From assembly GCA_027596035.1 (NCBI GenBank), contig JADGJA010000376.1:1-20816 (forward strand): a stretch of 20,816 bases of DNA, written 5' to 3'. Positions 1 to 8,950 of the stretch are shown here, piece after piece. The translations under genes and the position numbers were made by a program. Position 1 is the stretch's first letter, and each line of letters opens with the position of its first letter. This DNA comes from Thoreauomyces humboldtii (Eukaryota > Chytridiomycota > Chytridiomycetes > Spizellomycetales > Powellomycetaceae). The notes beneath the pieces are model-generated. The model did no database searches. It was not told where the DNA came from and saw only the letters and a program-made list of their open reading frames with translations.

Positions 1-331
1 GCCCCCTACACGTACCGTGGCCCTGCCGGGTGCTTGGTTCAACTCCAACACCTTGGCTTCATCTAGCCCATTCTACACTTGCCATGCCAAGTCGAGGCAA
101 GTAGAACTCCCTGAGGAGATGCGATGTTTCCGCAGAAAGTCGCGAACGATGCACAAGCTTCAAAACACCTCGTGCAGCAAGAGGAGCTGTACAGGGAGTA
201 CATGTCGGTGAGAGAAGAACGATTAGATTGGCATGTTCAGTTTAAAATATCGGCACTGACTCCTGACTGAGGCGCACAAGAATCTACACACACAGCATGT
301 GACATCAGCACAACAATTCGGCTTGGACTTT
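1..331. other. Left-edge intergenic stretch, no gene recognised
   Basis: Short open frames exist here but none has recognisable protein character or splice partners. It lies 3' of the minus-strand zinc-finger gene, so part is probably that gene's 3' untranslated region and terminator. I see no RNA gene or repeat. Confidence 0.5.
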
Positions 332-1350
332 CTAGGGGCAAAGCTGGAGTAAAACAGGCATCGCAAAAGCTGCATGGATAGCACGGTAATGCTATATGAA
401 AAGTCAAAAAAGTGAGATTCTACAACAAATTACAACGTGAAAATCTGTTTACCTGCATCATATTGTCTCGGCGAGCAAAGTAAGATGTACATCCTTTCAT
501 CGGACATTGGTGGGGCTTGCGCCCGGTATGGATGCTGAAGGAGGCGGTACATGTAGTATTAGTGTTTCCTTCCGAGCGTAAGCAGTTATTTTTTGCCATT
601 TGAACAGCATACCTTTGATGCCTGGCACAATGCCCGCTACGGTACCAAAAGTTATTATTATTTCTCACCCATTCAATCAATTATGCTGGTCTCAAACCTT
701 GTGGCGAACAAAACTCCACACAGTGTACACCTGTATCGTCGACGACAGTCCCTGTTTTCTTTGAGAAGATGTGCTTCACTGGATCTGCACCGTTCCAGTG
801 CGCATGTGGGTAATGGAATTTGGTCCTTTGGTGAAGTCGCGGCTTTACTAGACTTGAGCAAACGATCTGCGTTTGTGTAAGAAACCCGTAAGGGGTTTAC
901 AACACGAATTTGCTGCCCAGTCGTATGTCGCTCACAATCTACGTTGCCTTCGAGCACTGCACCTGAATCGCTCAAGGTCTGATGACCTGAAGCTTTCGGA
1001 TCAGGCTTACTACAGAGGAGATTGACCGTGCCGAATGTGGACTGCCCGGTAAATAACATGGCTGTGGCTTCTTGAGATCCAAAGATAAGAATGAAGGTTT
1101 GAATCGGTGGCTGTAGTTGTGGCGGAAAAATGGCTTCTGTGTTGGACGATTGAGAAGCTAACCCGACGGTGATCGCTTGTTGTTGAAAATCTAGTGACTC
1201 CAAGGTGCCGGGTCAAAATTGCCGAAACATTACCTGATTCCGAGGGCTCAGCTGCTAACGCAATTTGCTGAAATTTCTGGGGACAAGTTGGCAGTGTAAA
1301 GTCTTGGGTCAAACAGTCTCCAGATCCGAAGTTCTGGTTCGGCACAAGCA
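332..1350 (-). CDS. C2H2 zinc-finger protein, probable transcription factor (5' end unresolved)
   Basis: Seen: reading the minus strand and removing GT...AG introns at 1191-1233 (43 nt), 637-697 (61 nt), 535-612 (78 nt) and 392-452 (61 nt) gives one frame ending at TAG 332-334. The spliced C-terminus holds two fingers joined by the classic linker HTGRKP. Finger 1 is C-x2-C-x12-H-x3-H (CTLCGVLF...CARHQSIH); finger 2 is C-x4-C-x12-H-x4-H (CPMKGC...FARRDNMMQHYRAIH). All eight zinc ligands are present only after splicing, which strongly supports these introns. Intron 535-612 has a CTAATAC branch-like site. The part before the fingers, 698-1190, is polar with Gln/Ser/Pro stretches and no known domain. 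Known: paired C2H2 fingers near a terminus are typical of fungal DNA-binding regulators in the nucleus. Inferred: a transcription factor of unknown target. The start is unclear: the frame opens after a TGA near 1354 with no ATG at its head, so a 5' exon is probably missing. It lies downstream of the recombinase gene on the same strand. Confidence 0.7.
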
Positions 1351-1499
1351 ATCATTGTGTTGCTCAAAGTTCTCTAATTGTCGACAACCCAGAAACTTCC
1401 GAAGATCTTTCTGGGCATGTTTGGTAAATCCTTAACTGATCGGTCGTTTGTCCAAGTTTCTCAACTTTTCAGTGTATTCTAGGATTTCACCACTATTCA

Positions 1500-1813
1500 A
1501 ACAAGGGGTTCGCTGTCCATTGCTATTACATCGTTACTTACTACATAATCTGGACCCACCATCTCATAGTCGATCGGCCATGTAAGCTCGGCGATGCTCT
1601 TGCGTAGAACCTTCGTTGCGTCTGGAATGGGAACATCTCTTGTTTCAGGGAAGGTCGCAGAAGCATGACCAGCACTTCGCCGGTTGTGATACGCAGCACC
1701 TTTCCGAAAGCGACAGCCTCTCGCTCGTCCTTGAATCCAACCACGGTGCCGATAGGGGGATTCACGCGTACGGGTGTCGCCACGTCCTCCTCGGAGTCGA
1801 CCTCGATGACCGC
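1500..1813 (-). pseudogene. C-terminal tail of the recombinase gene, broken by a stop and a frame change (or partly an intron)
   Basis: Beyond the TGA at 1814-1816 the same frame stays open and reads like protein (GTVVGFKDEREAVAFGKVL, then TTGEVLVMLL; about 1645-1783). A second frame then carries on convincingly (DATKVLRKSIAELTWPIDY to a stop just before 1497). Reading 1: the original C-terminal domain has suffered a nonsense mutation and a one-base indel near 1650. Reading 2: a 179-nt intron, 1639-1817, with donor GTGAGC and acceptor AAG, removes both problems at once and joins ...GAF-K to DVPIPDATKVL. Against reading 2: the other introns in this gene are 60-78 nt, and the removed part looks like coding sequence, resembling a small beta-rich domain. 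I lean towards decay. No domain name can be assigned. Confidence 0.5.
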
Positions 1814-4324
1814 TCACTTGAACGCGCCCATGGCAAATTCGACTGCTTTCCGCTTCCGCTCGAGGTTGGACACGTCGTTGTAGACGTTCTGCTGGATGCG
1901 ACCCGTGTGCCGCATCGCGCGTCCGACCGATTCCCTCAGTCGCAAATGATCCTCATCAGTAGAACTCTCCATAAAGGTGGTGAAGGCATGTCGAAGGGCG
2001 TTCGTGCCAACGCCAGCAACGCCGGTGTGCTTTGCGACGATCCCCGCCAGGTAGGTGGTCCAGGTCGAGGCATCGGCAAAGGAAGACCCATTCCGCCTGC
2101 AGAATAGAAACCCGTGATTGTCATCTCGGGTGAGGAGATGTCGGACAGCTGGCGTCATTAGCCAGCGCAGGTGCTTTAAAAGAACTTCTTTGTCCGTTGG
2201 CAACTCGACGGTGTCTCTTTCCCATCGCTGTTTGTTTTTGTAGTCACTGGAAACAGCCGAAAGTATCAGAATGGAGATACCATGATACAGGTACACTGAG
2301 AATGTGTGTGAATCCCTCTCCTACCCGATGACAGCGACGTGCCGCCCTTGAAGCACGGTGATGTGGTTTTGGAGCGATTCCTGGCTTTCGTTCTCGCTCA
2401 GGATGCACCCGAGAAGCAATCGGACCTCGTTTGATCGTCCGGGGGGCATGCACGTGTAGAAAGCGGCTGCCACGTAATGCTGGACCTCGACCGCGAGCTT
2501 GTAGTCGGCTATCTTCCCCTCGTTGGACAGCTCCCAAAGCTTGCTCATGACGAGGCGTTGGCGGCGAACTGCTTCCAGGACCTTTGTGGGATTGGGGACG
2601 TGAGAGAAAAGCACAAGCTACATCTGATCAATCTTTCCACATACCTCCTCCCATACGATTCCAGAGGAGGCACTATCCTGCCTCGTCTCGTTCCGCTCCC
2701 TCTCCGCAAGTGTCTGCTCTCGATTCCGAGTACGCATAAGCCGAGCAATCTTCATGTTGGCTTTCGGGTTAGGGTTAGGGATAGGGTTGAGGCGCCCCGT
2801 TCCAGAGGACTGGGCCGTTCGGTACTTCAGCACGTCAATAGCAGCCGTAATGTGGTTGCCAATCGACCCGTGACTCAGTCCACGAATGGCACGAAGATAA
2901 CCCTCTACGTACTTGTCCTACAAGTGGAATTCGGGTCAGCGTAACAGCTCCCTGTCACAGGAAAGCCGGAAGAAGGAACTGCGTACCAGGAATAGGTGGA
3001 CATCTTCAAAATTGACGAACGATGGCTTGGCAAAGCGGCCGGATTGCTTCAACCACCCAAGGAAGCCGCAGATCCTTTCCCGCAACTTTGCAATTGTGTG
3101 CTCGTTTCGCGGTCTGTTGTTGCCGCGACGTGGTTCATAGGGCACACTGAAGAACGTACGAAGCCCATGAAACTCGTTGTGATTTAAGGGCGTCATGTCA
3201 TAGTTCTGGAGCGTATAGCTGAGGGAGCAACGTTAGATCTATCGCTTTGCACGGGAAAAGCAAGGAGGGGAAACATACCATTTGAAGCAAACAACAGACT
3301 TTACACCGCGTGTCAGATCGCTCTGATCAACGTCGGGCATCAGGAGACGGTTTGCGTCATGTGTACCTGACGGGAAAAAGCTTGTATCATCGGTGTCTCT
3401 GCGCCTCGCCGGAGTGTGTGGCGGGCTGGACCAGCCAGTTTCAAGACCGTGTTCACCAAACTCCAATTCCGTCTCGAACGAGGGTGAGAGGGATCTACGG
3501 GATCTGCGAAGGCCAGCATCATCATCGGAAGTACACGAGTCGAGCGTACGCTGCACTCGGCCAGGGACAGACTCTGATGGGAAAAGTTCAGCAACGTCCC
3601 TGGCGTGCCTCGGCAAAGCCCTGGATCGTCCTTTGACTGGAGTTTGCGGTGGGGTAATGCGGGGATCTTTCCAGGAACTCCGTCTGCCATACGGCTCTCG
3701 GGTAAATCCCTGCAGTGCTGGCGGTGAAAGATAAATATCATCTCTGCAGCCTGTCGAGGCGAGGTTCCCGCCAGTTGTAGCAGGAGTTCGTTGCGGGGTC
3801 AAAGGATGAAGATCGTCCTCGTTCCTTTCGAATGTGCGCCGCGATCGGGTATGTCCCTGCAGAGCTGGCGGAGCGAGATAGGCCTCATTTCCGTTGCATG
3901 TCGGTGCAAATCCATCAACGCTGGCAGCAGAAGTAAGGGGCAGGTTTGGAGGTTTGGTTGCTTCGTCTCTTTCGGCCCTTTCGTCCGACGTGTGCTGCTG
4001 TCTGTCGTGCAGTGCAGGCGCGGCGAAGTGGACATCTCCGCTGTTGCTCGACAGAAGGCTAGCACTTTCCGTCGACGCGAGTGACACGGGGAGATGCTCA
4101 ATTTCGCTCACGGCCTTGTCAGATGTCAGCTCAGTTCCAGATGAAATTGGATTGATCCTCTGGGGCCCTTGCTCGACCTCATCGGCTAGATTCTGCGCTG
4201 AATAATCGAAAGAGCCGAAGTCAGTAGACGAGCATGGTGCAACCGAACTCCTAACCCTAAGTTGTAGAAAGAGGAGGTGTCCGACTTTCGGACTCTGAGA
4301 CCCCCTTCGCGCTGCGGCGAGCAT
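1814..4324 (-). CDS. Tyrosine recombinase (Crypton-like) with long disordered N-terminal extension
   Basis: Seen: five exons (3279-4324, 2987-3218, 2645-2917, 2325-2581, 1814-2246) join in frame across introns at 3219-3278, 2918-2986, 2582-2644 and 2247-2324 (60, 69, 63, 78 nt; GT...AG), giving 746 aa to TGA. Residues 1-340 are Ser/Thr/Pro-rich with three repeats around PPALQG and several TP/SP sites. Residues 350-515 look like an all-helical core-binding domain. The catalytic domain follows: Arg566 in MPPGRSNEVRLL, Arg688 in TNALRHAF, His716 in AMRHTG and the nucleophile Tyr725 in NVYND. The usual box-II His is Asn685, a change I believe also occurs in other eukaryotic members (from memory). 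Known: tyrosine recombinases cut and rejoin DNA through a 3'-phosphotyrosine; fungal ones drive Crypton and Starship elements. Inferred: a mobile-element recombinase or domesticated relative. No GCR1_C-type DNA-binding domain is seen. Start chosen as the first Met of the open frame; an additional 5' exon is possible. Confidence 0.75.
2766..2790 (+). repeat. Short interstitial telomere-like TTAGGG run inside a recombinase exon
   Basis: GGGTTAGGGTTAGGG is followed by a one-base variant and another AGGGTTG. On the coding strand it is in frame and gives a short Asn-Pro repeat (NPIPNPNP). A second short match, CCTAACCCTAAG, lies at 4250-4261 near the 5' end of the same gene. Confidence 0.6.
3635..4039 (-). 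repeat. Three degenerate ~50-residue protein repeats inside the recombinase N-terminus
   Basis: Around residues 96, 146 and 195 the motif acidic-x-aromatic-Leu/Phe-Ala/Ser-(Pro)-Pro-Ala-Leu recurs (VHFAAPALHD, AYLAPPALQGHTR, IYLSPPALQGFTR), each followed by a basic patch and, in the last two, a TP-x(2)-TP pair (TPQRTP, TPPQTP). A later SPPHTP near residue 300 may be a fourth remnant. The period is 49-50 residues. Confidence 0.65.
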
Positions 4325-4738
4325 CTTTCCACACTTCCCACACGCACTCGCAACGGTAGGCTGAAAGAGAGAGAGAAAGAGAGAGAGAGAGACACCCGGC
4401 TTCTATCCTGCTCTCTGATCACCTTCTCACTCGCTCGCTCACTGACTCCTGAATCCTCGGTCCAACGGCTCGCGAGCTTCCACCACCCACCGTTCCCGTC
4501 GGTCACCACGCGTTACCCGTCCAGAGAGTCCACAAGGGCCGCTTCTTCCGTTGGTCTCCCCGCGTGGGCCTCGAGGTGCAGATGGAGGCTGGAAAGAGAT
4601 GGTTCTTTCGTCGGACACCGCATGATCTAAGGAACATGGTCGATGCCCATCCCGAAACCCTTCCTTGCTCCCGACATGGTCGGGCAGTGCTGGGCTGCTC
4701 AGCTGGTGCTGCACGGATGCGAGGTCATGAAGATCGTG
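4325..4738. promoter_or_regulatory. Divergent intergenic region with GA microsatellite
   Basis: This stretch separates the minus-strand recombinase gene from the plus-strand coiled-coil gene, so it should hold both promoters. A nearly pure (GA)n tract runs 4363-4392; such purine tracts are often nucleosome-poor in promoters (general knowledge). No TATA box is clear on either strand. An ATG at 4643 opens a frame that does not match the downstream gene without an unseen intron. Confidence 0.4.
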
Positions 4739-5982
4739 CAAGGCTGCGAAGAGGAAGCTCGCAAAGGAGCTGGAGAGTTCCACGTTTGGTTCCGTCCTTC
4801 CGAAGGAGTTGGCCGATTTCGAGGAGGACTTGAAGCGGATGTACGCTGAGGAGGACGCCAAGGCAAAGGCAGACTTTGAAGTTCGTGAGAAGAAGCGCCT
4901 TGCGCTGCAAGCGCTGCGAATGGAGGAATTCGAGGAGCAGGCGCAAAGGCAGGAGATGATCCGGCTGGCTGCAGCAGCACGATGGGAGAAGCAGATCGAG
5001 GAGCAAAGCACAGAGGGAGGCCGAGCAGAGAAAGGAACAGGAAAAGCTCGAGCAGGAGATCGTCGACGGTGTGGCGGCTGCCAAGAAGGACAGGGACCAT
5101 GATGGTCAGGAAGAGCGAAAGAGCCCACCGACGAAGAAAGCCAAGCTGCATCACGACGTTTCCAACCTTCCTTCACGCCGCGACGTCGCTTACACCTGTG
5201 TCATCCCAGAGTTGACCAACCAGTGGTCGGGCAGTCCCATGACCATGAAAATCGCCAAATCCGAGACGGGTGGTCTATGGGGCGAGTTCGACTTTGGCAT
5301 CGTTTCAGGGTATCTCCGTTGCACCACAGCTTACAATCCGAAGCGCGACTCCGCGATATCCTCCACGCTCACCTTTACGTGGCGAGGGGCTGACACGAAC
5401 GGGAACGGAGAACTGACGTTCGGGAGCAACAACTCCATCGTACTCACTTGGCTAGGCGAAAAGGCTAGCGACGAGGAGGGCACCAAGCTCGTGTCAGGAT
5501 GGTTCGAAGGGTCCTTTTACGATCGATGCAAGATCTCTGCTAGAAGACAGAAGTTTCGGTTCGAGCAGATGGGTCCCAGTGTACACAGAATCCGGCGATG
5601 CAAGGATGCGTACAGGAACATCAATGAGGGAGAGTACGAAAGGCAGAACGTAGAGAGATGGTGTAGATGGGTGCCTCCTGCGCCAGATGGAGCAATCGAT
5701 CCTTCCGACACGAGCGGTGCGGGATCTCAAGACGAAGAAGAAGAATCGAGCGACGAGGAGGATCAACGGGAGGACCGGCCATCGTCTTCATCAGAAAACG
5801 AACCTTCCTGCGACAAGCTTTCAGCGACACCACATCAATCTCCCTACCCGTCGTTATCGTCGTCTCGTGGACCGCCGGATACCGTGCGCACAGACGACTG
5901 TCGAGCTGGATACAGGGCTGGCCATCTGGCCGGTCACCTGGCGGGATACGCTGCGGGCTTTGAGGCAGCGGGAATGATTTGA
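4739..5982 (+). CDS. Coiled-coil protein with conserved fungal WGxFDFG-type domain (apparent frameshift)
   Basis: Seen: a frame from about 4739 encodes a charged helix (FEEDLKRMYAEEDAKAKADF and on) and then must shift near 5005-5020 to enter the frame that continues EAEQRKEQEKLEQEIVDGV and runs to TGA 5980-5982. No GT...AG pair fits this gap, so it is a one-base indel: a real frameshift or a sequence error. After the helix come a basic, NLS-like PPTKKAKL, then GGLWGEFDFGIVSGYLR, FTWRGADTNGNGELTFG and a WFEGSFY segment. This arrangement recurs in many uncharacterised fungal proteins, and I know no function. An acidic Ser/Glu stretch follows, and the end is six AG-x-x tetrapeptides (AGYRAGHLAGHLAGYAAGFE). 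No signal peptide or membrane segment. The start is unresolved; the first in-frame ATG is near 4840. If the indel is real, the helix and domain are no longer made as one protein. Confidence 0.55.
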
Positions 5983-6706
5983 CGACTCCGGGGAGACACC
6001 TGGTCTTGAGTTGGGGTCCGGTCGTTACTGTTAGACCTAGCATCACATCAGCTTGGAATGGAATTATGGCGTATTTTCGCAGTTCATCAACCTTCATGTA
6101 TTCTATGTAACTACATACACCGATTTTGATGTCGCCGTTCCTTCGTCCCGCCGCACATCCTCCTCAAAGATCAAATTCCCAATCCCCTCCCCATCGTCTT
6201 CCTCTTTCTTCCTCCTCCGTGTTTGCTTTGTTGATAGCGGGCATATTGCCTCGGTCTCTGATTACCACGAGGAGGTACCAAGTTTTCGAAAGAGCCGCCC
6301 GCAATCGAAATGCGCTGTCTGGAGGGACGTGTCATGGATTCTTGTTTCTCGCGGAAAATCGTGCCACCATCCCTTCGGGCTTTTTTCTCCGGATCCTCCG
6401 CCGATTCCGTACATCTGACCGGTTCCAGCCATGCACATTCGAGTAGGCAGATGCGGTGGCCATTCATCTCACCGGAGCCTCCGGATCATGCGCAATTGCG
6501 CAGCGGTTCCAGCAAGCTTGGAATGAGCAGGCATGTCCCGACCCAGTGCAAGGGTCCCGCTTCTTGCCATCATTATCATCGACGTGCCGTACCGCTTCGC
6601 ACATGAACCACCATGGTCCATGGGTTACGATCATGAACTCTAGCCAGAGCAGCAGCTAGCCAACGATACGCCTGTGGGTACGCAGATACGGGCACCCCGC
6701 CCGCGT
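5983..6706. other. Convergent intergenic region, no gene recognised
   Basis: It lies between the stop codons of two convergent genes, so it should contain both 3' untranslated regions and terminators. The open frames here (for example 6053-6418 and 6310-6606, plus) are low-complexity Ser/Pro/Arg translations without recognisable motifs. Confidence 0.5.
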
Positions 6707-8950
6707 TCAGCCTTTCGCCGCCCGCTTCTTCTCCTTCGCCAAGCCATCCCTACGGCGTTCCATCTCGGCGGCATCAGATGCCAGCACCTCGTCCACGTTC
6801 CCTACGAAATGGACCTGGGATTTCGCAGCGATGCCCTTCTCCACGAGAGTCTGACCGGTGCGCATGGTGGCCGAGGTCGGCAAGCGGGCCACCCAAGGTG
6901 CTGCCTCCGGGTCCAGGTCTTCCACGCGCTTGTACGGGCCGTCGAGGGCTTTGGCTCGAGACGTGAAGCTCGCGTTCCAGCCGTGGATCCAGGTTGGAGG
7001 TACGGGGAGGAGGAGGGGTGGTGAACGGGGATCGTAGGATGGATCGACAGCCGCAGCCGCAGCAGCGGCGGCGGCGGCGGCTTCCATCTGGGCATGATCG
7101 GCCTTTGCGCGAGCCAGGATCTCCGGGGAGGGACACTTTACGGCGATGGAGTTCCCGGAGCTGCTCATCCCTATGCAATCCCATACCAGTCCCGTGCTGA
7201 CGTCCCAATCCACGATGTCGAAGCTCGTGACCCTGGGTTGTCGCGTCCTGGCGTTGTCGGGCGTGAGACGGTCCCACACGGCCGGATCGTCCGACTCGGC
7301 GTCCGTCACCACCCAGCGCATGCCGATGTACGTTCTCATGTTCTCGGGTTGCGTTCCGCGGGCTTTCTGTGCGGTTCCGCAGAGCTCAGCGTCCGCCAGG
7401 GAGGAGAGCACGTTGATCTGATCCGTCACCATATTCCAATCAGAAAGACCCTCGTTCTGCTCCATCACCTTTGCGCAGGCGGTATGAACCCCGAGCGACG
7501 AAAATGCACATTCGCGGACTGCTTCCCGGAGGGCCCAGACGGGAGCCGGCGTCGCCTCTTGGGTGTCGTAGTAGAGGTCCGAGTAGGGAGGGTATTGATC
7601 GCGTCGAACACGCCAGACGTGCGCACGGGTCTTCATGGCAGCGAATCGTTGATGCGGAAAGGTGCAGGTGGCTCGGTTCGCGGGAAAGAGCTGCAGGGGT
7701 CTCCACTTGCCGGTCCGATACCGTCCGCCTCCACCACAGCTGCGACATAGAGCGTATTTCGCAAGACAGGGCTTGCAGTTGAGTTCGATCGCGAACTGAG
7801 GGACCGACCACTCATCTCCCGCTGCTTCTGCTGCTGCTGCGCGCACGCCGCCCGAACCCACGATTTTCCTGCAGATATCGCACTCGGCATCCGCGTCACG
7901 AGGATGCACGGTTCGTCGAGCCTTTCCTGTCGTTTTCTTGTTCACGGAACTTCTTCCCTGTTTCTCTGTGCACGCCGAACATGTGTAGTCGGCGATGAAT
8001 CCGACAACAGTCACAGCCGGCGCATACAAGATGGCATCGGCAAAGACCGTTGAGCAGACATTGCATGCCACGCTGACTACGTTCTCGATGGCTTTCTCTT
8101 TAAGAGATGATCGCGGCTTGGTGCGAGAACTAGATGGCACGCGGAAGCGTGGTGCAGGCTGTGAGATTGGACGGGTGGTATCAGCAGGCTCTTCGCCCGA
8201 GACGAGCTGATTAACGGCTACGATTTTCAAGGTTCCTTCGGACGCTGATATCGGCTGATCGAAGGTAGCTTCGGACGATTGACGAAGTTCTCCGCGATCT
8301 AGGTTCGAATCAGACACATCTGTGAAAGGAGACAAGAGTGGCCAGACGATGCTTGTGGCGTCCGCCCAATCAGGGGTTTGAGGCTCGTGAAATGAAGAGG
8401 TCTCCGAGGAAAGCAGCGGCGGAAAGATGCCGGAGATGGTGGCATCCCAAGGCTCTCCTGCGTCAAAGCTCGGTCCACTCAATGTGTCCCCTTCCGAAAG
8501 CCAGTCGTCGCTAGGTATCAGGTCCTCCACTGGGTGAGTATCGAGGAAGGTCTGTAGCGGATCTGTGAAACGGCCCAATGTTGACTGGAAGCTGGAAGGC
8601 CATTCCTTCGGTGCTGGGTGAACACTGTTCACATTGTCAAAAGCCCGGTGGTCCGTAGGCGGAAGGCAGGTCGGGTCCCACTGATGAGGCTGTCGCAGAA
8701 GCAGCCTCTCCTGTTGCTGAAGGATGTCCAGGTCCAGACGCTTCTGGACTGTAGCCTCTCTGAGGGTTGCTAGGTCAGCCTCTTTGCGAAGACGGTCCTC
8801 GCGGAGAATGGCCTGAATGGTGCGTAGGGAGTCGGGTGTTGAAGCAGGGTCGAGTGACGATGAGACTGTCCGGGCGATAAGGTCTAGCAGGGCGTGGTCC
8901 GCGCCAGGAGCCGCAGGGTGCTGCTGCTCATGCTGGTCTGACATGGTCAT
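6707..8950 (-). CDS. Cys-rich conserved fungal protein of unknown function, 747 aa
   Basis: Seen: one uninterrupted frame. Residues about 45-86 form a charged, Leu-rich probable coiled coil (LRKEADLATLREATVQKRLD). Residues 90-290 are acidic and Ser/Pro-rich, probably disordered. A cysteine cluster follows: CNVC 296-299, CSAC 324-327, CDIC 357-360, CKPC 392-395, CRSC 402-405, then Cys429 and His433, enough for two or three zinc sites. After it come RTGKWRPLQLFPANRATC and a mixed domain with many Trp residues (about 440-610), an 11-Ala run near 624-634 and a basic C-terminus (EKKRAAKG). Known: the phrase around GKWRP...LFP...R.TC...H recurs, as I remember it, in uncharacterised basidiomycete proteins; no activity is established that I know of. 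Inferred: a zinc-binding nuclear or regulatory protein. No signal peptide or membrane helix. It is divergent from the ankyrin gene across 344 bases and may share a promoter region with it. Confidence 0.75.
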   Translation of the reverse strand: MTMSDQHEQQHPAAPGADHALLDLIARTVSSSLDPASTPDSLRTIQAILREDRLRKEADLATLREATVQKRLDLDILQQQERLLLRQPHQWDPTCLPPTDHRAFDNVNSVHPAPKEWPSSFQSTLGRFTDPLQTFLDTHPVEDLIPSDDWLSEGDTLSGPSFDAGEPWDATISGIFPPLLSSETSSFHEPQTPDWADATSIVWPLLSPFTDVSDSNLDRGELRQSSEATFDQPISASEGTLKIVAVNQLVSGEEPADTTRPISQPAPRFRVPSSSRTKPRSSLKEKAIENVVSVACNVCSTVFADAILYAPAVTVVGFIADYTCSACTEKQGRSSVNKKTTGKARRTVHPRDADAECDICRKIVGSGGVRAAAAEAAGDEWSVPQFAIELNCKPCLAKYALCRSCGGGGRYRTGKWRPLQLFPANRATCTFPHQRFAAMKTRAHVWRVRRDQYPPYSDLYYDTQEATPAPVWALREAVRECAFSSLGVHTACAKVMEQNEGLSDWNMVTDQINVLSSLADAELCGTAQKARGTQPENMRTYIGMRWVVTDAESDDPAVWDRLTPDNARTRQPRVTSFDIVDWDVSTGLVWDCIGMSSSGNSIAVKCPSPEILARAKADHAQMEAAAAAAAAAAAVDPSYDPRSPPLLLPVPPTWIHGWNASFTSRAKALDGPYKRVEDLDPEAAPWVARLPTSATMRTGQTLVEKGIAAKSQVHFVGNVDEVLASDAAEMERRRDGLAKEKKRAAKG
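7048..7084 (-). repeat. GCN trinucleotide run encoding poly-alanine
   Basis: Eleven consecutive alanine codons (five GCC, then mixed GCT/GCG) in the 747-aa gene. The mixed codons on one side and pure codons on the other suggest recent slippage at the pure end. Confidence 0.8.

Noticed and set aside
35..45. GGTTCAACTCC, matching a tRNA B box
   Set aside because: The flanks do not fold into a T-arm plus anticodon arm, and the 5' half would lie outside the window.
4439..5176. Long minus-strand open frame (245 codons)
   Set aside because: It mirrors the plus-strand coiled-coil frames; its Ser/Leu/Ala-rich translation is the usual shadow of Glu/Lys/Arg-rich coding DNA.
8302..8312. GGTTCGAATCA, near a tRNA B box
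   Set aside because: Lies inside the intact 747-aa coding frame and has no tRNA-like stems.
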